NCBI RefSeq assembly: GCF_013393325.1
Contig: NZ_QJRC01000099.1
Span: 46,972 to 110,971 of the forward strand
Length of the DNA: 64,000 nucleotides
Source of the DNA: Pseudomonas hunanensis
Lineage (GTDB): Bacteria > Pseudomonadota > Gammaproteobacteria > Pseudomonadales > Pseudomonadaceae
Direction of reading: 5' to 3'
Positions 45,090 through 54,011 of the stretch are shown in pieces. The notes below the pieces were generated by a model. The model ran no database searches, was not told the DNA's origin, and was given only the letters and a program-made list of their open reading frames with translations. Position 1 is the first letter of the stretch, and each line of letters starts with the position of its first letter. The position numbers and the translations under genes are program-made.

Positions 45090-47015
45090 ATGCGCAGCCG
45101 CCTGTTACATATTGCATCCTGCCTGCTGCTTACCGCCGCCACCTGCGCGGCGCAGGCCACCGACCTGACCCTGCAACGCCAGTATTATGACGAGGCCAAG
45201 CGTGCGCTGGCCAAAGGCGACAAAGGCCCATACCTGCGCTATGCCCAGGCCCTGAGCGACTACCCGCTGACGCCCTACCTGGCCTACGACGAGCTCACCG
45301 CCCGCCTGAAAAGCGCCAGCAACCAGGAGATCGAAGGTTTTCTCGCCAAGCATGGCGACCTGCCCCAGGCCAACTGGATGAAGCTGCGTTGGTTGCGCTG
45401 GCTGGCCGAGCGCGGCGAGTGGGACACCTTCGTCAAGTACTACGACCCCAAGCTCAACTTCACCGAACTGGACTGCCTCAACGGCCAGTACCAGCTCAGC
45501 CACGGCCTGCGCGCCGAAGGCTACGCCACCGCCGATAAGCTGTGGAACGTCGGCAAGTCGCAACCCGCTGCCTGCGACACACTGTTCGGCATGTGGGCAG
45601 CCGAAGGCCAGCTGACCGAGGCCAAGCGCTGGGAACGCACCAAACTGGCGGCCCAGGCACGCAACTATGGCCTGGCTAACAACCTGGTCAAAACCCTGAC
45701 TACCCTCGGCCCGCAGGGGAGCCTGCTGGTCGACGTGGCGCAGAAGCCCGAGCTGCTCAACCAGCCGTCACGCTTCACCCCGGTCAACGAAGCGATGTCC
45801 GACGTGGTCAGCCTCGGCCTTCGTCGCCTGGCCCGGCAGGACCCGGAGCGAGCCATGGCGCTACTCGACGACTACGCCCAGCGCATGCACTTCTCCCGCG
45901 ACGAAAAGGTGGCCATCGCCCGCGAAATCGGCCTGACCCTGGCGCGTCGTTACGACCCGCGCGCGCTCGACCTCATGACCCGCTACGACCCCGAGCTGCG
46001 CGACAACACCGTCAGCGAATGGCGCCTGCGCCTGCTGCTGCGCCTGGGCCGCTGGGAAGACGCCTACGAGTTGACCAAACGCCTGCCCCAGGACCTGGCC
46101 AGCAGCAGCCGCTGGAAGTACTGGCAGGCTCGCAGCCTGGAGCTGGCACAGCCAAACAACCCGCAGATTCCACTGCTGTACAAGACCGTGGCGCGTGAAC
46201 GCGACTTCTATGGTTTCCTGGCCGCCGACCGGGCACAGACGCCTTACCAACTGAACAACAAGCCGCTGCCGCTGAGCCCGCAACTGGTCAAAAAGGTGCG
46301 CAATACGCCCGGCATTCAACGCGCACTGGAATTCCACGCCCGTGGCCAGATCGTCGAAGGCCGCCGCGAGTGGTACCACGTCAGCCGTCACTTCACCCGC
46401 GACGAAATGGTTGCCCAGGCACGCCTGGGCTATGAGCTGCGCTGGTATTTCCCGGCTATCCGTACTATCAGTCAGGCGCAGTACTGGGACGACCTGGACA
46501 TCCGCTTCCCGATGGCCCACCGCGACACCCTGGTACGCGAGGCCAAAGTTCGCGGCCTGCATTCGAGCTGGGTATTCGCCATCACCCGCCAGGAAAGCGC
46601 CTTCATGGAAGACGCACGCTCACCGGTGGGCGCCAGCGGCCTGATGCAACTGATGCCGGCCACCGCCAAAGAGACCGCGCGCAAGTTCAGCATCCCGCTG
46701 GCATCACCCGCGCAAGTGCTGAACCCAGACAAGAACATCCAGCTGGGTGCGGCCTACCTGAGCCAGGTCCACAGCCAATTCAACGGCAATCGAGTGCTGG
46801 CTTCGGCGGCCTACAACGCCGGCCCCGGGCGCGTGCGTCAGTGGCTCAAAGGCGCCAAGCACCTGAGTTTCGATGTATGGGTGGAGTCGATCCCGTTCGA
46901 CGAAACACGCCAGTATGTGCAGAACGTGCTGTCGTATTCGGTGATCTACGGGCAGAAGCTGAATTCGCCACAGCCGCTGGTGGATTGGCATGAGCGGTAT
47001 TTCGACGACATGTAA
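45090..47015 (+). CDS. slt: Soluble lytic murein transglycosylase Slt70
   Basis: 641 residues from the ATG at 45090, preferred to an ATG at 45066 because the signal peptide starts there (MRSRLLHIASCLLLTAATCAAQA). The superhelical U and L domains (about 25-450) are built from helical repeats and contain R-x-G-RWEDAYEL. The C-terminal GH23 catalytic domain shows the Glu in VFAITRQESAFMEDA, GASGLMQLMPATA and ASAAYNAGPGRV. It cleaves MurNAc-GlcNAc bonds to form 1,6-anhydroMurNAc muropeptides, feeding the NagZ route encoded elsewhere in this window. A long leader (about 220 bp) precedes it. Confidence 0.96.
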   Translation: MRSRLLHIASCLLLTAATCAAQATDLTLQRQYYDEAKRALAKGDKGPYLRYAQALSDYPLTPYLAYDELTARLKSASNQEIEGFLAKHGDLPQANWMKLRWLRWLAERGEWDTFVKYYDPKLNFTELDCLNGQYQLSHGLRAEGYATADKLWNVGKSQPAACDTLFGMWAAEGQLTEAKRWERTKLAAQARNYGLANNLVKTLTTLGPQGSLLVDVAQKPELLNQPSRFTPVNEAMSDVVSLGLRRLARQDPERAMALLDDYAQRMHFSRDEKVAIAREIGLTLARRYDPRALDLMTRYDPELRDNTVSEWRLRLLLRLGRWEDAYELTKRLPQDLASSSRWKYWQARSLELAQPNNPQIPLLYKTVARERDFYGFLAADRAQTPYQLNNKPLPLSPQLVKKVRNTPGIQRALEFHARGQIVEGRREWYHVSRHFTRDEMVAQARLGYELRWYFPAIRTISQAQYWDDLDIRFPMAHRDTLVREAKVRGLHSSWVFAITRQESAFMEDARSPVGASGLMQLMPATAKETARKFSIPLASPAQVLNPDKNIQLGAAYLSQVHSQFNGNRVLASAAYNAGPGRVRQWLKGAKHLSFDVWVESIPFDETRQYVQNVLSYSVIYGQKLNSPQPLVDWHERYFDDM

Positions 47016-47035
47016 GGGTTGCTGAGCCTGTACAG

Positions 47036-47072
47036 CCCTTGCAGGAGCGGCCTGGTGTCGCGCCTACAAGGG
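47036..47072. repeat. REP-like inverted repeat after slt
   Basis: CCCTTGCAGG / CCTACAAGGG pair over 10 bp (one G-U) with a 17-nt loop. The CCTTG-AGGAGCGGCCT core resembles a second P. putida intergenic repeat family. It lies between convergent slt and the MOSC gene. Confidence 0.7.
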
Positions 47073-47096
47073 CCAGTGCTGGCGCTGGAAACACGG

Positions 47097-47900
47097 CTAT
47101 TCCAGAACCTCTACCTGCATCCCTACCTCCAACCGCCCACTGCCATCCACCGCCAGGTTTTGCCCGAACAGCACATCCCCCTCCTTCTCGCGAAAGGTTT
47201 TGAGCGTCGCCATCGGCTCACGGTCGGCACTGCGCTCCCCGGTAGCCGGATCGATGGTGGTGAAAATGCACCGCACACTGGGCTTGAGCACGCGAAATTC
47301 CAGGCTGCCTATACGAATTCGCTTCCAACCATCCTCGGCAAACGGCGCTGCCCCCTGCACCACCAGGTTGGGGCGAAAGCGCAGCATCTCCATGGGCCGG
47401 CCGATGCGCCGGTTGAGCTCGTCCAGCGAGCCCTGACCAATCAACAGCAACGGGAAGCCATCCGGAAACGCCGCCCGATCACTGTTGAAGCCATAACCAT
47501 TGGGCAGGTAACGCGCACGCGGCTCCGGGCAATGCACCAGGCGTACGGCTTTACCCAGCAACTCGCTCAGCCAGGCCGCCGCGGCATCGCCGGCGTCCGG
47601 CACACGCAGGGTATCGCGCCAGATGGTCACGCCGCGCAGGGCGTCATCCGCAGGCGGCACAGGCACCTGCAACAGATCCTGCCCAGGGGCCTGTAGCAGC
47701 AACTGACCGCTGTCGTCTTCGCGCGCGTCGATCTGGCCAAGTTGTGGCCAGGCACGCTGGGTCAGGAAGCGTCCGTTTTCCTCCTCGACCACCATCCAGC
47801 GGCGGTCGCCTTGCACGCCCAACAACCCCACGGCTGCGGTCTGCAGGCTTTGCGCCCGCCCCGACTTCACCGGGTATCGATACAACTCACTTAGAAACAT
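47097..47900 (-). CDS. MOSC-domain protein (YcbX/YiiM-like)
   Basis: 267 residues. The N-terminal beta-barrel MOSC_N starts FLSELYRYPVKSGRAQSL and has GVQGDRRWMVVEEENGRFLTQR. The C-terminal MOSC domain carries the conserved Cys in KPSVRCIFTTIDP, the residue that contacts the molybdenum cofactor in relatives. YcbX-type proteins reduce N-hydroxylated compounds with Moco and a reductase. Molybdopterin genes moeA/moaB are in the same window but 7 kb away. No fused ferredoxin domain is present, so a partner reductase is needed. Confidence 0.92.
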   Translation of the reverse strand: MFLSELYRYPVKSGRAQSLQTAAVGLLGVQGDRRWMVVEEENGRFLTQRAWPQLGQIDAREDDSGQLLLQAPGQDLLQVPVPPADDALRGVTIWRDTLRVPDAGDAAAAWLSELLGKAVRLVHCPEPRARYLPNGYGFNSDRAAFPDGFPLLLIGQGSLDELNRRIGRPMEMLRFRPNLVVQGAAPFAEDGWKRIRIGSLEFRVLKPSVRCIFTTIDPATGERSADREPMATLKTFREKEGDVLFGQNLAVDGSGRLEVGMQVEVLE

Positions 47901-47955
47901 CCCTGCTGCCTCGCGTCATGCCAAAAGCCAAGCTTATACTTGGCCGGCTCAACGT

Positions 47956-48891
47956 TCACGCAGTGGCGCTATCCAGCAACAGGCGTTGCTTGACCACGTC
48001 GACCAAGCGATCAGGCTGGAACTTGGAAAGGAAGTTGTCGCAGCCCACCTTCTTCACCATGGATTCGTTGAAGCTGCCCGACAGCGAGGTATGCAGCACC
48101 ACATAAAGGGGCCGCAGGCGCGCATCGCTGCGGATCTCGGTGGTTAGCCGGTAGCCATCCATTTCCGGCATTTCGGCATCGGTAAACACCATCAGCAGCT
48201 TCTCGCACACGTCCTCGCCAGCATCCGCCCAGCCCTTGAGCATGCGCAGCGCCTTCAGACCATCACTGGCCACGTGCAGCTTCATGCCCAACTGGGACAA
48301 GGTATCGCGCAACTGCGCCAGGGCCACACTGGAGTCATCCACCAGCAACACCTCGCGGCCACGGGCCCGGGCCAGCACCGGGTCGGCGAGTTTATCGCCA
48401 GAGACCCGAGCGTTGTATGGCACGATTTCAGCCAGCACCTTCTCCACGTCGATCACTTCGACCAGTTTTTCGTCGACCTTGGTGATGGCGGTCAGGTAAT
48501 GCTGGCGACCGGCACTGGTCGGCGGCGGCATGATCGACTCCCAGTTCATGTTGACGATGCGGTCGACACCGCCCACCAGGAAAGCCTGCACCGAGCGGTT
48601 GTATTCGGTGACGATGATCGTGCTGTCCGGCCCCGGTTGCAGCGGGCGCATGCCAATCGCCTGGGACAGGTCGATCACCGGCAGGGTTTGCCCGCGCAGG
48701 TTCACCACACCGCAGACGAAGGCATGGCGCTGGGGCATCAGTGTGAGCTTGGGCAGTTGCAGCACTTCCTGCACCTTGAACACGTTGATCGCGAACAACT
48801 GGCGACCGGCCAGGCGAAACATCAGAATTTCCAGGCGGTTCTCACCCACCAATTGCGTGCGTTGGTCTACCGTGTCGAGAATGCCAGCCAT
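47956..48891 (-). CDS. cheV: Chemotaxis coupling protein CheV
   Basis: 311 residues. The CheW-like domain (about 15-165, with MFRLAGRQLFAINVFKVQEV, VNLRGQTLPVIDL) is joined to a receiver domain (about 180-300) with VLLVDDSSVALAQL, the phosphoacceptor in VFTDAEMPEMDG and Lys in FLSKFQPDR. CheV links chemoreceptors to CheA and can be phosphorylated for adaptation. The start at 48891 is behind a FliA (sigma28) promoter-like sequence. The genes upstream are unrelated to flagella, so this is an isolated copy. Confidence 0.95.
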   Translation of the reverse strand: MAGILDTVDQRTQLVGENRLEILMFRLAGRQLFAINVFKVQEVLQLPKLTLMPQRHAFVCGVVNLRGQTLPVIDLSQAIGMRPLQPGPDSTIIVTEYNRSVQAFLVGGVDRIVNMNWESIMPPPTSAGRQHYLTAITKVDEKLVEVIDVEKVLAEIVPYNARVSGDKLADPVLARARGREVLLVDDSSVALAQLRDTLSQLGMKLHVASDGLKALRMLKGWADAGEDVCEKLLMVFTDAEMPEMDGYRLTTEIRSDARLRPLYVVLHTSLSGSFNESMVKKVGCDNFLSKFQPDRLVDVVKQRLLLDSATA

Positions 48892-48938
48892 TGGAAAGCC
48901 CCCAGGCTCAAGTCGAAAAAAGTGAAATCATCTACCCT

Positions 48939-48965
48939 GTATCGGCGGCTCCACACACACCTTGA
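48939..48965 (-). promoter_or_regulatory. FliA (sigma28) promoter upstream of cheV
   Basis: On the minus strand TCAA-N15-GCCGATAC matches TAAA-N15-GCCGATAA with exact spacing and one mismatch in each box. It lies 48 bp upstream of the cheV ATG, so cheV would be co-ordinated with flagellar genes. The rest of 48892-49238 shows no other confident feature. Confidence 0.75.
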
Positions 48966-49238
48966 CCCCTGCGGGAAAATGCTGCGAGGGCAATTGATAT
49001 CACCATGCCATCATGCTTTACTGCGGGCATCCAGCGCAAATCAAGGCTTCGGCAAAAGTTCCCCACCCTAGCCTCGCATCAGGGAAACCCTTAGCAGCAA
49101 TCGGGTGCAACCTGATGTTCGCGATATCCTTTAGCCATTAATGTGACGCCATTCTCATTGCATGAATGGAGTCAGGCTTTTGCTAGCTATCGTTTTGGCG
49201 TGCCCGCCCCCCGCGCCTCATCCACGCGCGGGGACCTG

Positions 49239-49751
49239 ATGATGGACACTGCCTTATCGTTCGATGACGCCCTGCAGGGCTTCCTGCTGGATGCCCAAGT
49301 GCTGCTGACCCAGGCCCAGGAGTGCCTGCAGCATCTGGAGCTGATCGACAATGACCTGGACGCCTGTCGCTGCCTGGAAAACGCCCTCGACAGCCTCGCC
49401 CGACAGGCCACACGCCTGGGCCTGCGTGAAGTCGCCCACTACACCACTGCCCTGCAACAGTTGCTCGCCCCGGCCTGCCACGGTGCTTGCTTGCAACGTG
49501 CCGCCTTACCTGCGATAGGGGCCTGCCTGACCCTGCTGGCCTGGCAGCTGGAGCTGGTAGATACCCGGACCGGGCGGTTGAACCTGGACATCGGCGAGCA
49601 GCTGGTGCTACTGGGCGAGTTGGCCAAGGTCGTGCAACAGCCCTTTGCGCCAGCCTGCGCATTTTGCAATGAGCAAGGCAGCGAGTGCATTCACCCGCAC
49701 AGCCACATGGCAGCCGGCACGCACCCCAGCCGCTCTACCACCACGTATTGA
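49239..49751 (+). CDS. HPt-like four-helix protein lacking the phosphoacceptor His
   Basis: 170 residues from the ATG at 49239 (alternative ATG at 49242), with GGGGA 5 nt upstream. A GTG at 49143 is less likely. Residues 5-80 resemble an HPt helical bundle such as CheA P1: FDDALQGFLLDAQVLLTQAQECL, then ENALDSLARQATRLGLREVAHYTTAL aligned to RAFHTLKGSAGMLGLPALAELAH. The His is replaced by Asp51 and the following Lys and Gly are lost. The C-terminus has several Cys and His (CAFCNEQGSECIHPHSH). It is next to cheV and to a kinase/regulator pair. The function is unknown, and a His phosphorelay role is unlikely. Confidence 0.6.
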   Translation: MMDTALSFDDALQGFLLDAQVLLTQAQECLQHLELIDNDLDACRCLENALDSLARQATRLGLREVAHYTTALQQLLAPACHGACLQRAALPAIGACLTLLAWQLELVDTRTGRLNLDIGEQLVLLGELAKVVQQPFAPACAFCNEQGSECIHPHSHMAAGTHPSRSTTTY

Positions 49752-50116
49752 CTTTGCATGAAGTGCAACTAAGGCTGCTTGTTCAAGTACCACCATGGTC
49801 GAACTTGAAAAGTGCTTCAAGTTTTTCAGTGTCACGTTGAAACTTGACCGCGCTAGTTGCAGCACAAGTGCACAGTGAGTGACTAAAGGGTGGCACTTTG
49901 CTACCCGAAACTGCCCGACCAGCAGGCGTTTCAAAGCGTTACCCAGCCGCGACCGATGCAATGCGAAGTGGTAATATGCGCCCCCACAAACGCTTGCTAC
50001 CGGAAGCAAGGTTGCAAGATCACGTGTTTAAAAAAATATCGAAAGTACTGCGCCAAAGCCTCTGACCAGCATTGTGCAAGGCCTCCATCAGCAAGACTTC
50101 AGTGGCTTCCCTATCT
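49752..50116. promoter_or_regulatory. 365-bp gap with a cluster of TTCAAGT/ACTTGAA half-sites
   Basis: Half-sites occur at 49782-49788 (TTCAAGT), 49803-49809 (ACTTGAA), 49816-49822 (TTCAAGT) and 49842-49847 (ACTTGA). The second and third form the palindrome AACTTGAA-AAGTGC-TTCAAGTT. TAATAT at about 49973 may be a -10 element. No ORF is convincing. The cluster may bind the regulator encoded downstream, but there is no direct evidence. Confidence 0.45.
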
Positions 50117-51013
50117 ATGTTCCCACGCTTGAAGACTTCTCTGCGTTGCTGCCCCCGCGCTGCCCTGCTGCGTTGGACGACGGTCGGGCTGTGCGTGGCC
50201 TCGCTGCTTGCCAACCTGGCGCTGTACCTGACCCATCAGGCAATCCCGCCCAGCCTGCTGATGCTGCAGCTGGTCGCCACGCTGGGCGCCGCTGTGCAAC
50301 TGGGCCTGGGCGCCAGGTCGATCAGCCTGCGTCCGGCCGAGCTGGCCGAGCGCATGCTCAAGGTGCAGGAAGATGAGCGTCAGCACCTGGGCCGGGAACT
50401 GCACGACGACATCGGCCAACTGCTCACCGCCGCCAAGCTGCAATTGCAGTGGTTGCAGCGGCGCATGCCCGACGAGTTGCAGAACCACTGCGACGCCCTG
50501 CGCAGCACGCTGGATGACACCTTGGGCAACGTCCGGGATGTATCTGCCCTGCTCAACCCGCGGCAGTTGGCCAGCCTGGGCCTGGAAGCCAGCCTGCGTG
50601 CGCACCTGGTACGTACCTTGGCCAGCAGCGGGGTGCACTGGAGCCTGGCGTGCAACCAGCGACTGGGCGGCATCGACGAGACGGTAGCCATGGCAGTGTT
50701 CCGTATCACCCAGGAGGCGGTGACCAACATGCTGCGTCACGCCCAGGCGCACAACCTGGTCATTCGCCTGCAGCGCACTCCAGAGGGGCTTACTTTGTCG
50801 ATCCACGACGATGGCTGTGGTTTCGTACCCGCCCGCCACCCGGCCGAGGCCGGCCAGCGCGGCCTGGCCGGCATGCAGGAGCGGGTAACCGCGCTGCAGG
50901 GCAGGCTCGACATTACCAGCCAACTTGGCCTGGGCACGCAGATCGAGGCGATGTTCCCGTGGCCTCCGCGCACCCAGCAGCGCGCCAGGAGTACGCCCGC
51001 CCATGACCTGTAG
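50117..51013 (+). CDS. NarL/UhpB-type sensor histidine kinase
   Basis: 298 residues from the ATG at 50117. An upstream TTG at 50072 is possible, and neither has a good Shine-Dalgarno. Two transmembrane helices lie at about 20-40 and 45-65 with almost no periplasmic loop. The HisKA_3 helix carries His96 in LGRELHDDIGQLLTAAKLQL. The ATP-binding domain shows QEAVTNMLRHAQA (N-box), DDGCGF and GQRGLAGMQERV. There is no HAMP or sensor domain, so the stimulus may be membrane-internal or come through a partner. It overlaps the regulator gene by 11 bp. Confidence 0.9.
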   Translation: MFPRLKTSLRCCPRAALLRWTTVGLCVASLLANLALYLTHQAIPPSLLMLQLVATLGAAVQLGLGARSISLRPAELAERMLKVQEDERQHLGRELHDDIGQLLTAAKLQLQWLQRRMPDELQNHCDALRSTLDDTLGNVRDVSALLNPRQLASLGLEASLRAHLVRTLASSGVHWSLACNQRLGGIDETVAMAVFRITQEAVTNMLRHAQAHNLVIRLQRTPEGLTLSIHDDGCGFVPARHPAEAGQRGLAGMQERVTALQGRLDITSQLGLGTQIEAMFPWPPRTQQRARSTPAHDL

Positions 51014-51662
51014 GCTGCTGCTGGTAGACGACCACTCATTGATCCGCGCCGGGGTACGTGCGCTGGTCTGCGATATCCCCGGCTATGATGTGATCGGCGA
51101 AGCCGACGATGGCAGCCAGTTGCTCGAACAGGTTCTCACACTGGCCCCAGACATCGTCTTGCTGGACATCTCGATGCGCTCGACCAGCGGCCTGGACGCT
51201 CTCACCCAGCTGCGGGCCAGCGGCAGCACGTGCAAGGTGCTGATCCTGTCGATGCACACCGACCCGGACCTGATCATGCGGGCCCTGGAAAGCGGCGCCC
51301 ACGGCTATCTGCTCAAGGACACCAGCGCCACCGAGCTGGAACAGGCCCTGAGCGCCGTGCGCAACGGCGAGCGTTACCTTAGCCCGGCCATTGCCCACAC
51401 CGTCATCAACCAGGCGCTGCGCCACACCAAGCAAGGCAAGCAAAGCGCTGGTGAGCGGCACAACCTGACGGCACGGCAACTGGAGATCCTGCGCCTGATC
51501 GTGCGCGGCAAGTCCACCCGGGAAATTGCTACAGGCCTGGGCCTGTCGATCAAGACCATTGAAACCCACCGTTCGCAAATCATGAAGCGCCTGCAAATTC
51601 ACGACGTAGCGGGCCTGGTGCTGTTCGCCGTGCGCGAGAAAATCATCAGCCTGGACGACTGA
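51003..51662 (+). CDS. LuxR/NarL-family response regulator
   Basis: 219 residues from the ATG at 51003. The receiver has DD10, Asp55 in DIVLLDISMRSTSGLD and Lys in GYLLKDTSATELEQAL. The C-terminal LuxR-type HTH is LTARQLEILRLIVRGKSTREIA and VKTIETHRS-like (SIKTIETHRSQIM). It overlaps the partner kinase by 11 bp and the end of the convergent lipid kinase gene by 17 bp. Targets are unknown. The repeat cluster upstream of the kinase is a candidate. Confidence 0.92.
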   Translation: MTCRLLLVDDHSLIRAGVRALVCDIPGYDVIGEADDGSQLLEQVLTLAPDIVLLDISMRSTSGLDALTQLRASGSTCKVLILSMHTDPDLIMRALESGAHGYLLKDTSATELEQALSAVRNGERYLSPAIAHTVINQALRHTKQGKQSAGERHNLTARQLEILRLIVRGKSTREIATGLGLSIKTIETHRSQIMKRLQIHDVAGLVLFAVREKIISLDD

Positions 51663-52533
51663 GCAATGGCGACTCGGCCGGCAGGTGCAGGCGCAACGCC
51701 GCAGGCCTGGCCTGAAAGCGCAGGTTGGCAGCCTGCAAGGGCTCGCCATCAAGGTTGATGTCCAGCCCTTGCGCGCTCTTGATCTCGACCCACGGCAACC
51801 TGGCCCGAATGAACAGGCCGTCACCGGCCAACAAGTCACGTAGCGCCCCTACCACTTCCTGTGGCGCAGGCAGGATGGCGATATCAAGCAGACCGTCGTT
51901 GATGATGGCCTCAGGGCATAGCACCTGCCCGCCCCCCGCCTGACGGCCATTGCCGATACCCAGCGCCAATAAGTCCCCTTGCCAGTGGAAGTCCGGGCCC
52001 TGCAACTCCACCGAAGCCGCCTGCAGCTCACTGAAGCGCGACAACCCGGTGAACAGGTAGGCGGCAGCGCCCAACACCTTCTTGAGGTCTTCCGAGGTAT
52101 TGGCGGTGACCTGGCTGCCAAAGCCGCCAGTGGCCATGTTGAGGAACAGCTGGTCACCAGCCTGCCCCAGGTCTATGGGTTGTGGCGCGACATTCAACAA
52201 AGCCAGCGCCGAGGCTGGCAACTGGGGGATGCCAGCGGCCTTGGCAAAATCGTTGGCCGTACCCAATGGCAACAAGGCCAGGCTGGCGCTGGTGGCGGCC
52301 AACCCCATGGCCTCGGCCACATCGCGTAATGTGCCATCACCTCCACCGGCGACGATATGGCTGTAACCCGCAGCCAGTGCTTCAGCGACCAACCGCTGGG
52401 CGTCGCCCGCCTCCCAAGTGACTCGTACATCCAGCACCCAGCCACTATCGCGCAGCTCGCGCACGGCGCTGCGGACCTCTTCGTTCATCGCCTGCTTGCC
52501 GTGCAGCACCAGCATTGCCTTGCGCCCTTGCAT
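51646..52533 (-). CDS. yegS: YegS/DAGK-family lipid kinase
   Basis: 295 residues from the ATG at 52533 (Shine-Dalgarno GGAGA). The diacylglycerol-kinase catalytic fold has GGDGTLRDVAEAM (G-GDG motif), LLPLGTANDFA, FLNMATGGFGSQV and LDINLDGEPLQ. YegS phosphorylates phosphatidylglycerol in vitro. The physiological substrate is uncertain. It is convergent with the regulator gene and divergent from the glycosyltransferase gene. Confidence 0.92.
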   Translation of the reverse strand: MQGRKAMLVLHGKQAMNEEVRSAVRELRDSGWVLDVRVTWEAGDAQRLVAEALAAGYSHIVAGGGDGTLRDVAEAMGLAATSASLALLPLGTANDFAKAAGIPQLPASALALLNVAPQPIDLGQAGDQLFLNMATGGFGSQVTANTSEDLKKVLGAAAYLFTGLSRFSELQAASVELQGPDFHWQGDLLALGIGNGRQAGGGQVLCPEAIINDGLLDIAILPAPQEVVGALRDLLAGDGLFIRARLPWVEIKSAQGLDINLDGEPLQAANLRFQARPAALRLHLPAESPLLSRPG

Positions 52534-52763
52534 GTGCGCGTCTCCGTAAAATGGGCCAACCCAGATCTCGACCACTGGCACGCCCGGATCGTTGCATACC
52601 CTGGCAAAGAATCGTGCAGGCCGGTCATTTTTCCCACGCCTGGGAATGCCCGGCTATGCTCAGCAGATACACCTTTTGCCATGGACGCGCCCGGCAGTGG
52701 CTCCCCCACTGCTGCCAATGGGCGCGTTTTGCTATCTGCAACCTTTCACGAGGATTCCGGGTA

Positions 52764-54011
52764 ATGCGCATTCTCTGGACACTGCCTTACTTGCCCTGGC
52801 CGACCACCAGCGGCTGCAAGACCCGGCAATACCACTTGCTGCGCGCACTGGCTCAACGCGGCCACCGGATCACCCTGCTGGTGCAGTCGAAAATCCCCCT
52901 CAGCGATGGCGCTCGTGATGCCCTGGAACCACTGCTCGAACGCCTGATCGTTTTGCCCCGCCGCCCGCTGCACAGCCCGCTGAACCTGCTGGCTTCACCC
53001 ATCATCGACTACCCCATGCGAGCCATCATCAATGGCCTTTCCTCTTGCCTGCGGCACCGCTTCGAGCAGTTGCTGGACGAGCCCTGGGACGTCATCCAGA
53101 TCGAGCACAGCTACAGCTTCCAGCCGTTTGAAAAAGCCCTGCAGGCCCGAGGGCTGCCCTACATGCTCAGCGAGCACACCTTGGAGTCGGTAATGGGCGG
53201 CGCTTGCCACGACCGCCTGCCGCTGTGGCTACGCCCGCTCAACGCCTTCGACCGCTGGCGCTATCGGCGCTGGGAACATCGCGTACTGCGCCAGCCCACC
53301 GAGCTGGTGGCGGTCAGCACCCACGATGCCGAACTGATTGGCCAGATCAGCGGGCGCCCAGTGAACGTGGTGGTCAATGGTGTAGATTGTGATTTTTACC
53401 AGCAGGTACAACCTGCGCTGCACAGCCAACGCCTGTTGTTCGTCGGCAACTTCGAATATGGCGCCAACCTGGAGGCCATCGAATGGGCGCTGGAAGACAT
53501 CATGCCGCAGGTATGGATGAGCAACCCAGCGGTACGCCTGGCAATTGCCGGGCATGCAATGCCCGCCAACTGGAAATTGCACTGGAACGACCCGCGCATC
53601 GAGTGGTTGGGCTACCGACCCGACCTGCGTGAACTGCAGCGGCGCTCCGCGCTGTTTTTCGCGCCACTGCGCTATGCCGGTGGCTCGAAGGTGAAAATCC
53701 TCGAAGCGATGGCCGCCGGCCTGCCAGTAATCACCACCGGCAAGGGCGTTTCAGGCCTGAGCGCGAACAATGGCGAGCATTACCTGGGCAGCGACGACGG
53801 TGACCAACTGGCGCTGCTGATCACCCAGCTGCTCAACCAGCCCTGGCGCATGAGCCAGTTGAGCACGGCCGGGCGCCAGTTCGCCCGCCAGCGCCACGAC
53901 TGGAGCGTGGCCGCCCAGCAACTGGAGAATGTGCACATGCGCCTGACCCAGGTGGCCCCGGCCGAGGCCGCGCCGCTGGCCAATGCCTGGCTGGGTCGCT
54001 CAGCCAAGTAA
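52764..54011 (+). CDS. Glycosyltransferase family 4 protein
   Basis: 415 residues from the ATG at 52764 (MRILWTLPYLPWPTTSGCKTRQYHLL). An in-frame codon at 52515 would add an implausible tail. The GT-B fold opens with the N-terminal Rossmann domain (GCKTRQYHLLRALAQRGHRITLLV), has HTLESVM-type acceptor loop residues, FVGNFEYGANLEAI, and the donor-site SKVKILEAMAAGLPVI near 325 with the E-x7-E motif region. Donor and acceptor are unknown. It is not in a surface-polysaccharide cluster. The 3' end overlaps moeA by 12 bp. Confidence 0.88.
   Translation: MRILWTLPYLPWPTTSGCKTRQYHLLRALAQRGHRITLLVQSKIPLSDGARDALEPLLERLIVLPRRPLHSPLNLLASPIIDYPMRAIINGLSSCLRHRFEQLLDEPWDVIQIEHSYSFQPFEKALQARGLPYMLSEHTLESVMGGACHDRLPLWLRPLNAFDRWRYRRWEHRVLRQPTELVAVSTHDAELIGQISGRPVNVVVNGVDCDFYQQVQPALHSQRLLFVGNFEYGANLEAIEWALEDIMPQVWMSNPAVRLAIAGHAMPANWKLHWNDPRIEWLGYRPDLRELQRRSALFFAPLRYAGGSKVKILEAMAAGLPVITTGKGVSGLSANNGEHYLGSDDGDQLALLITQLLNQPWRMSQLSTAGRQFARQRHDWSVAAQQLENVHMRLTQVAPAEAAPLANAWLGRSAK

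Noticed and set aside
49143..49238. GTG start that would lengthen the HPt-like protein by 32 residues
   Set aside because: The added segment has no helix or motif, and the ATG at 49239 has a GGGGA ribosome site.
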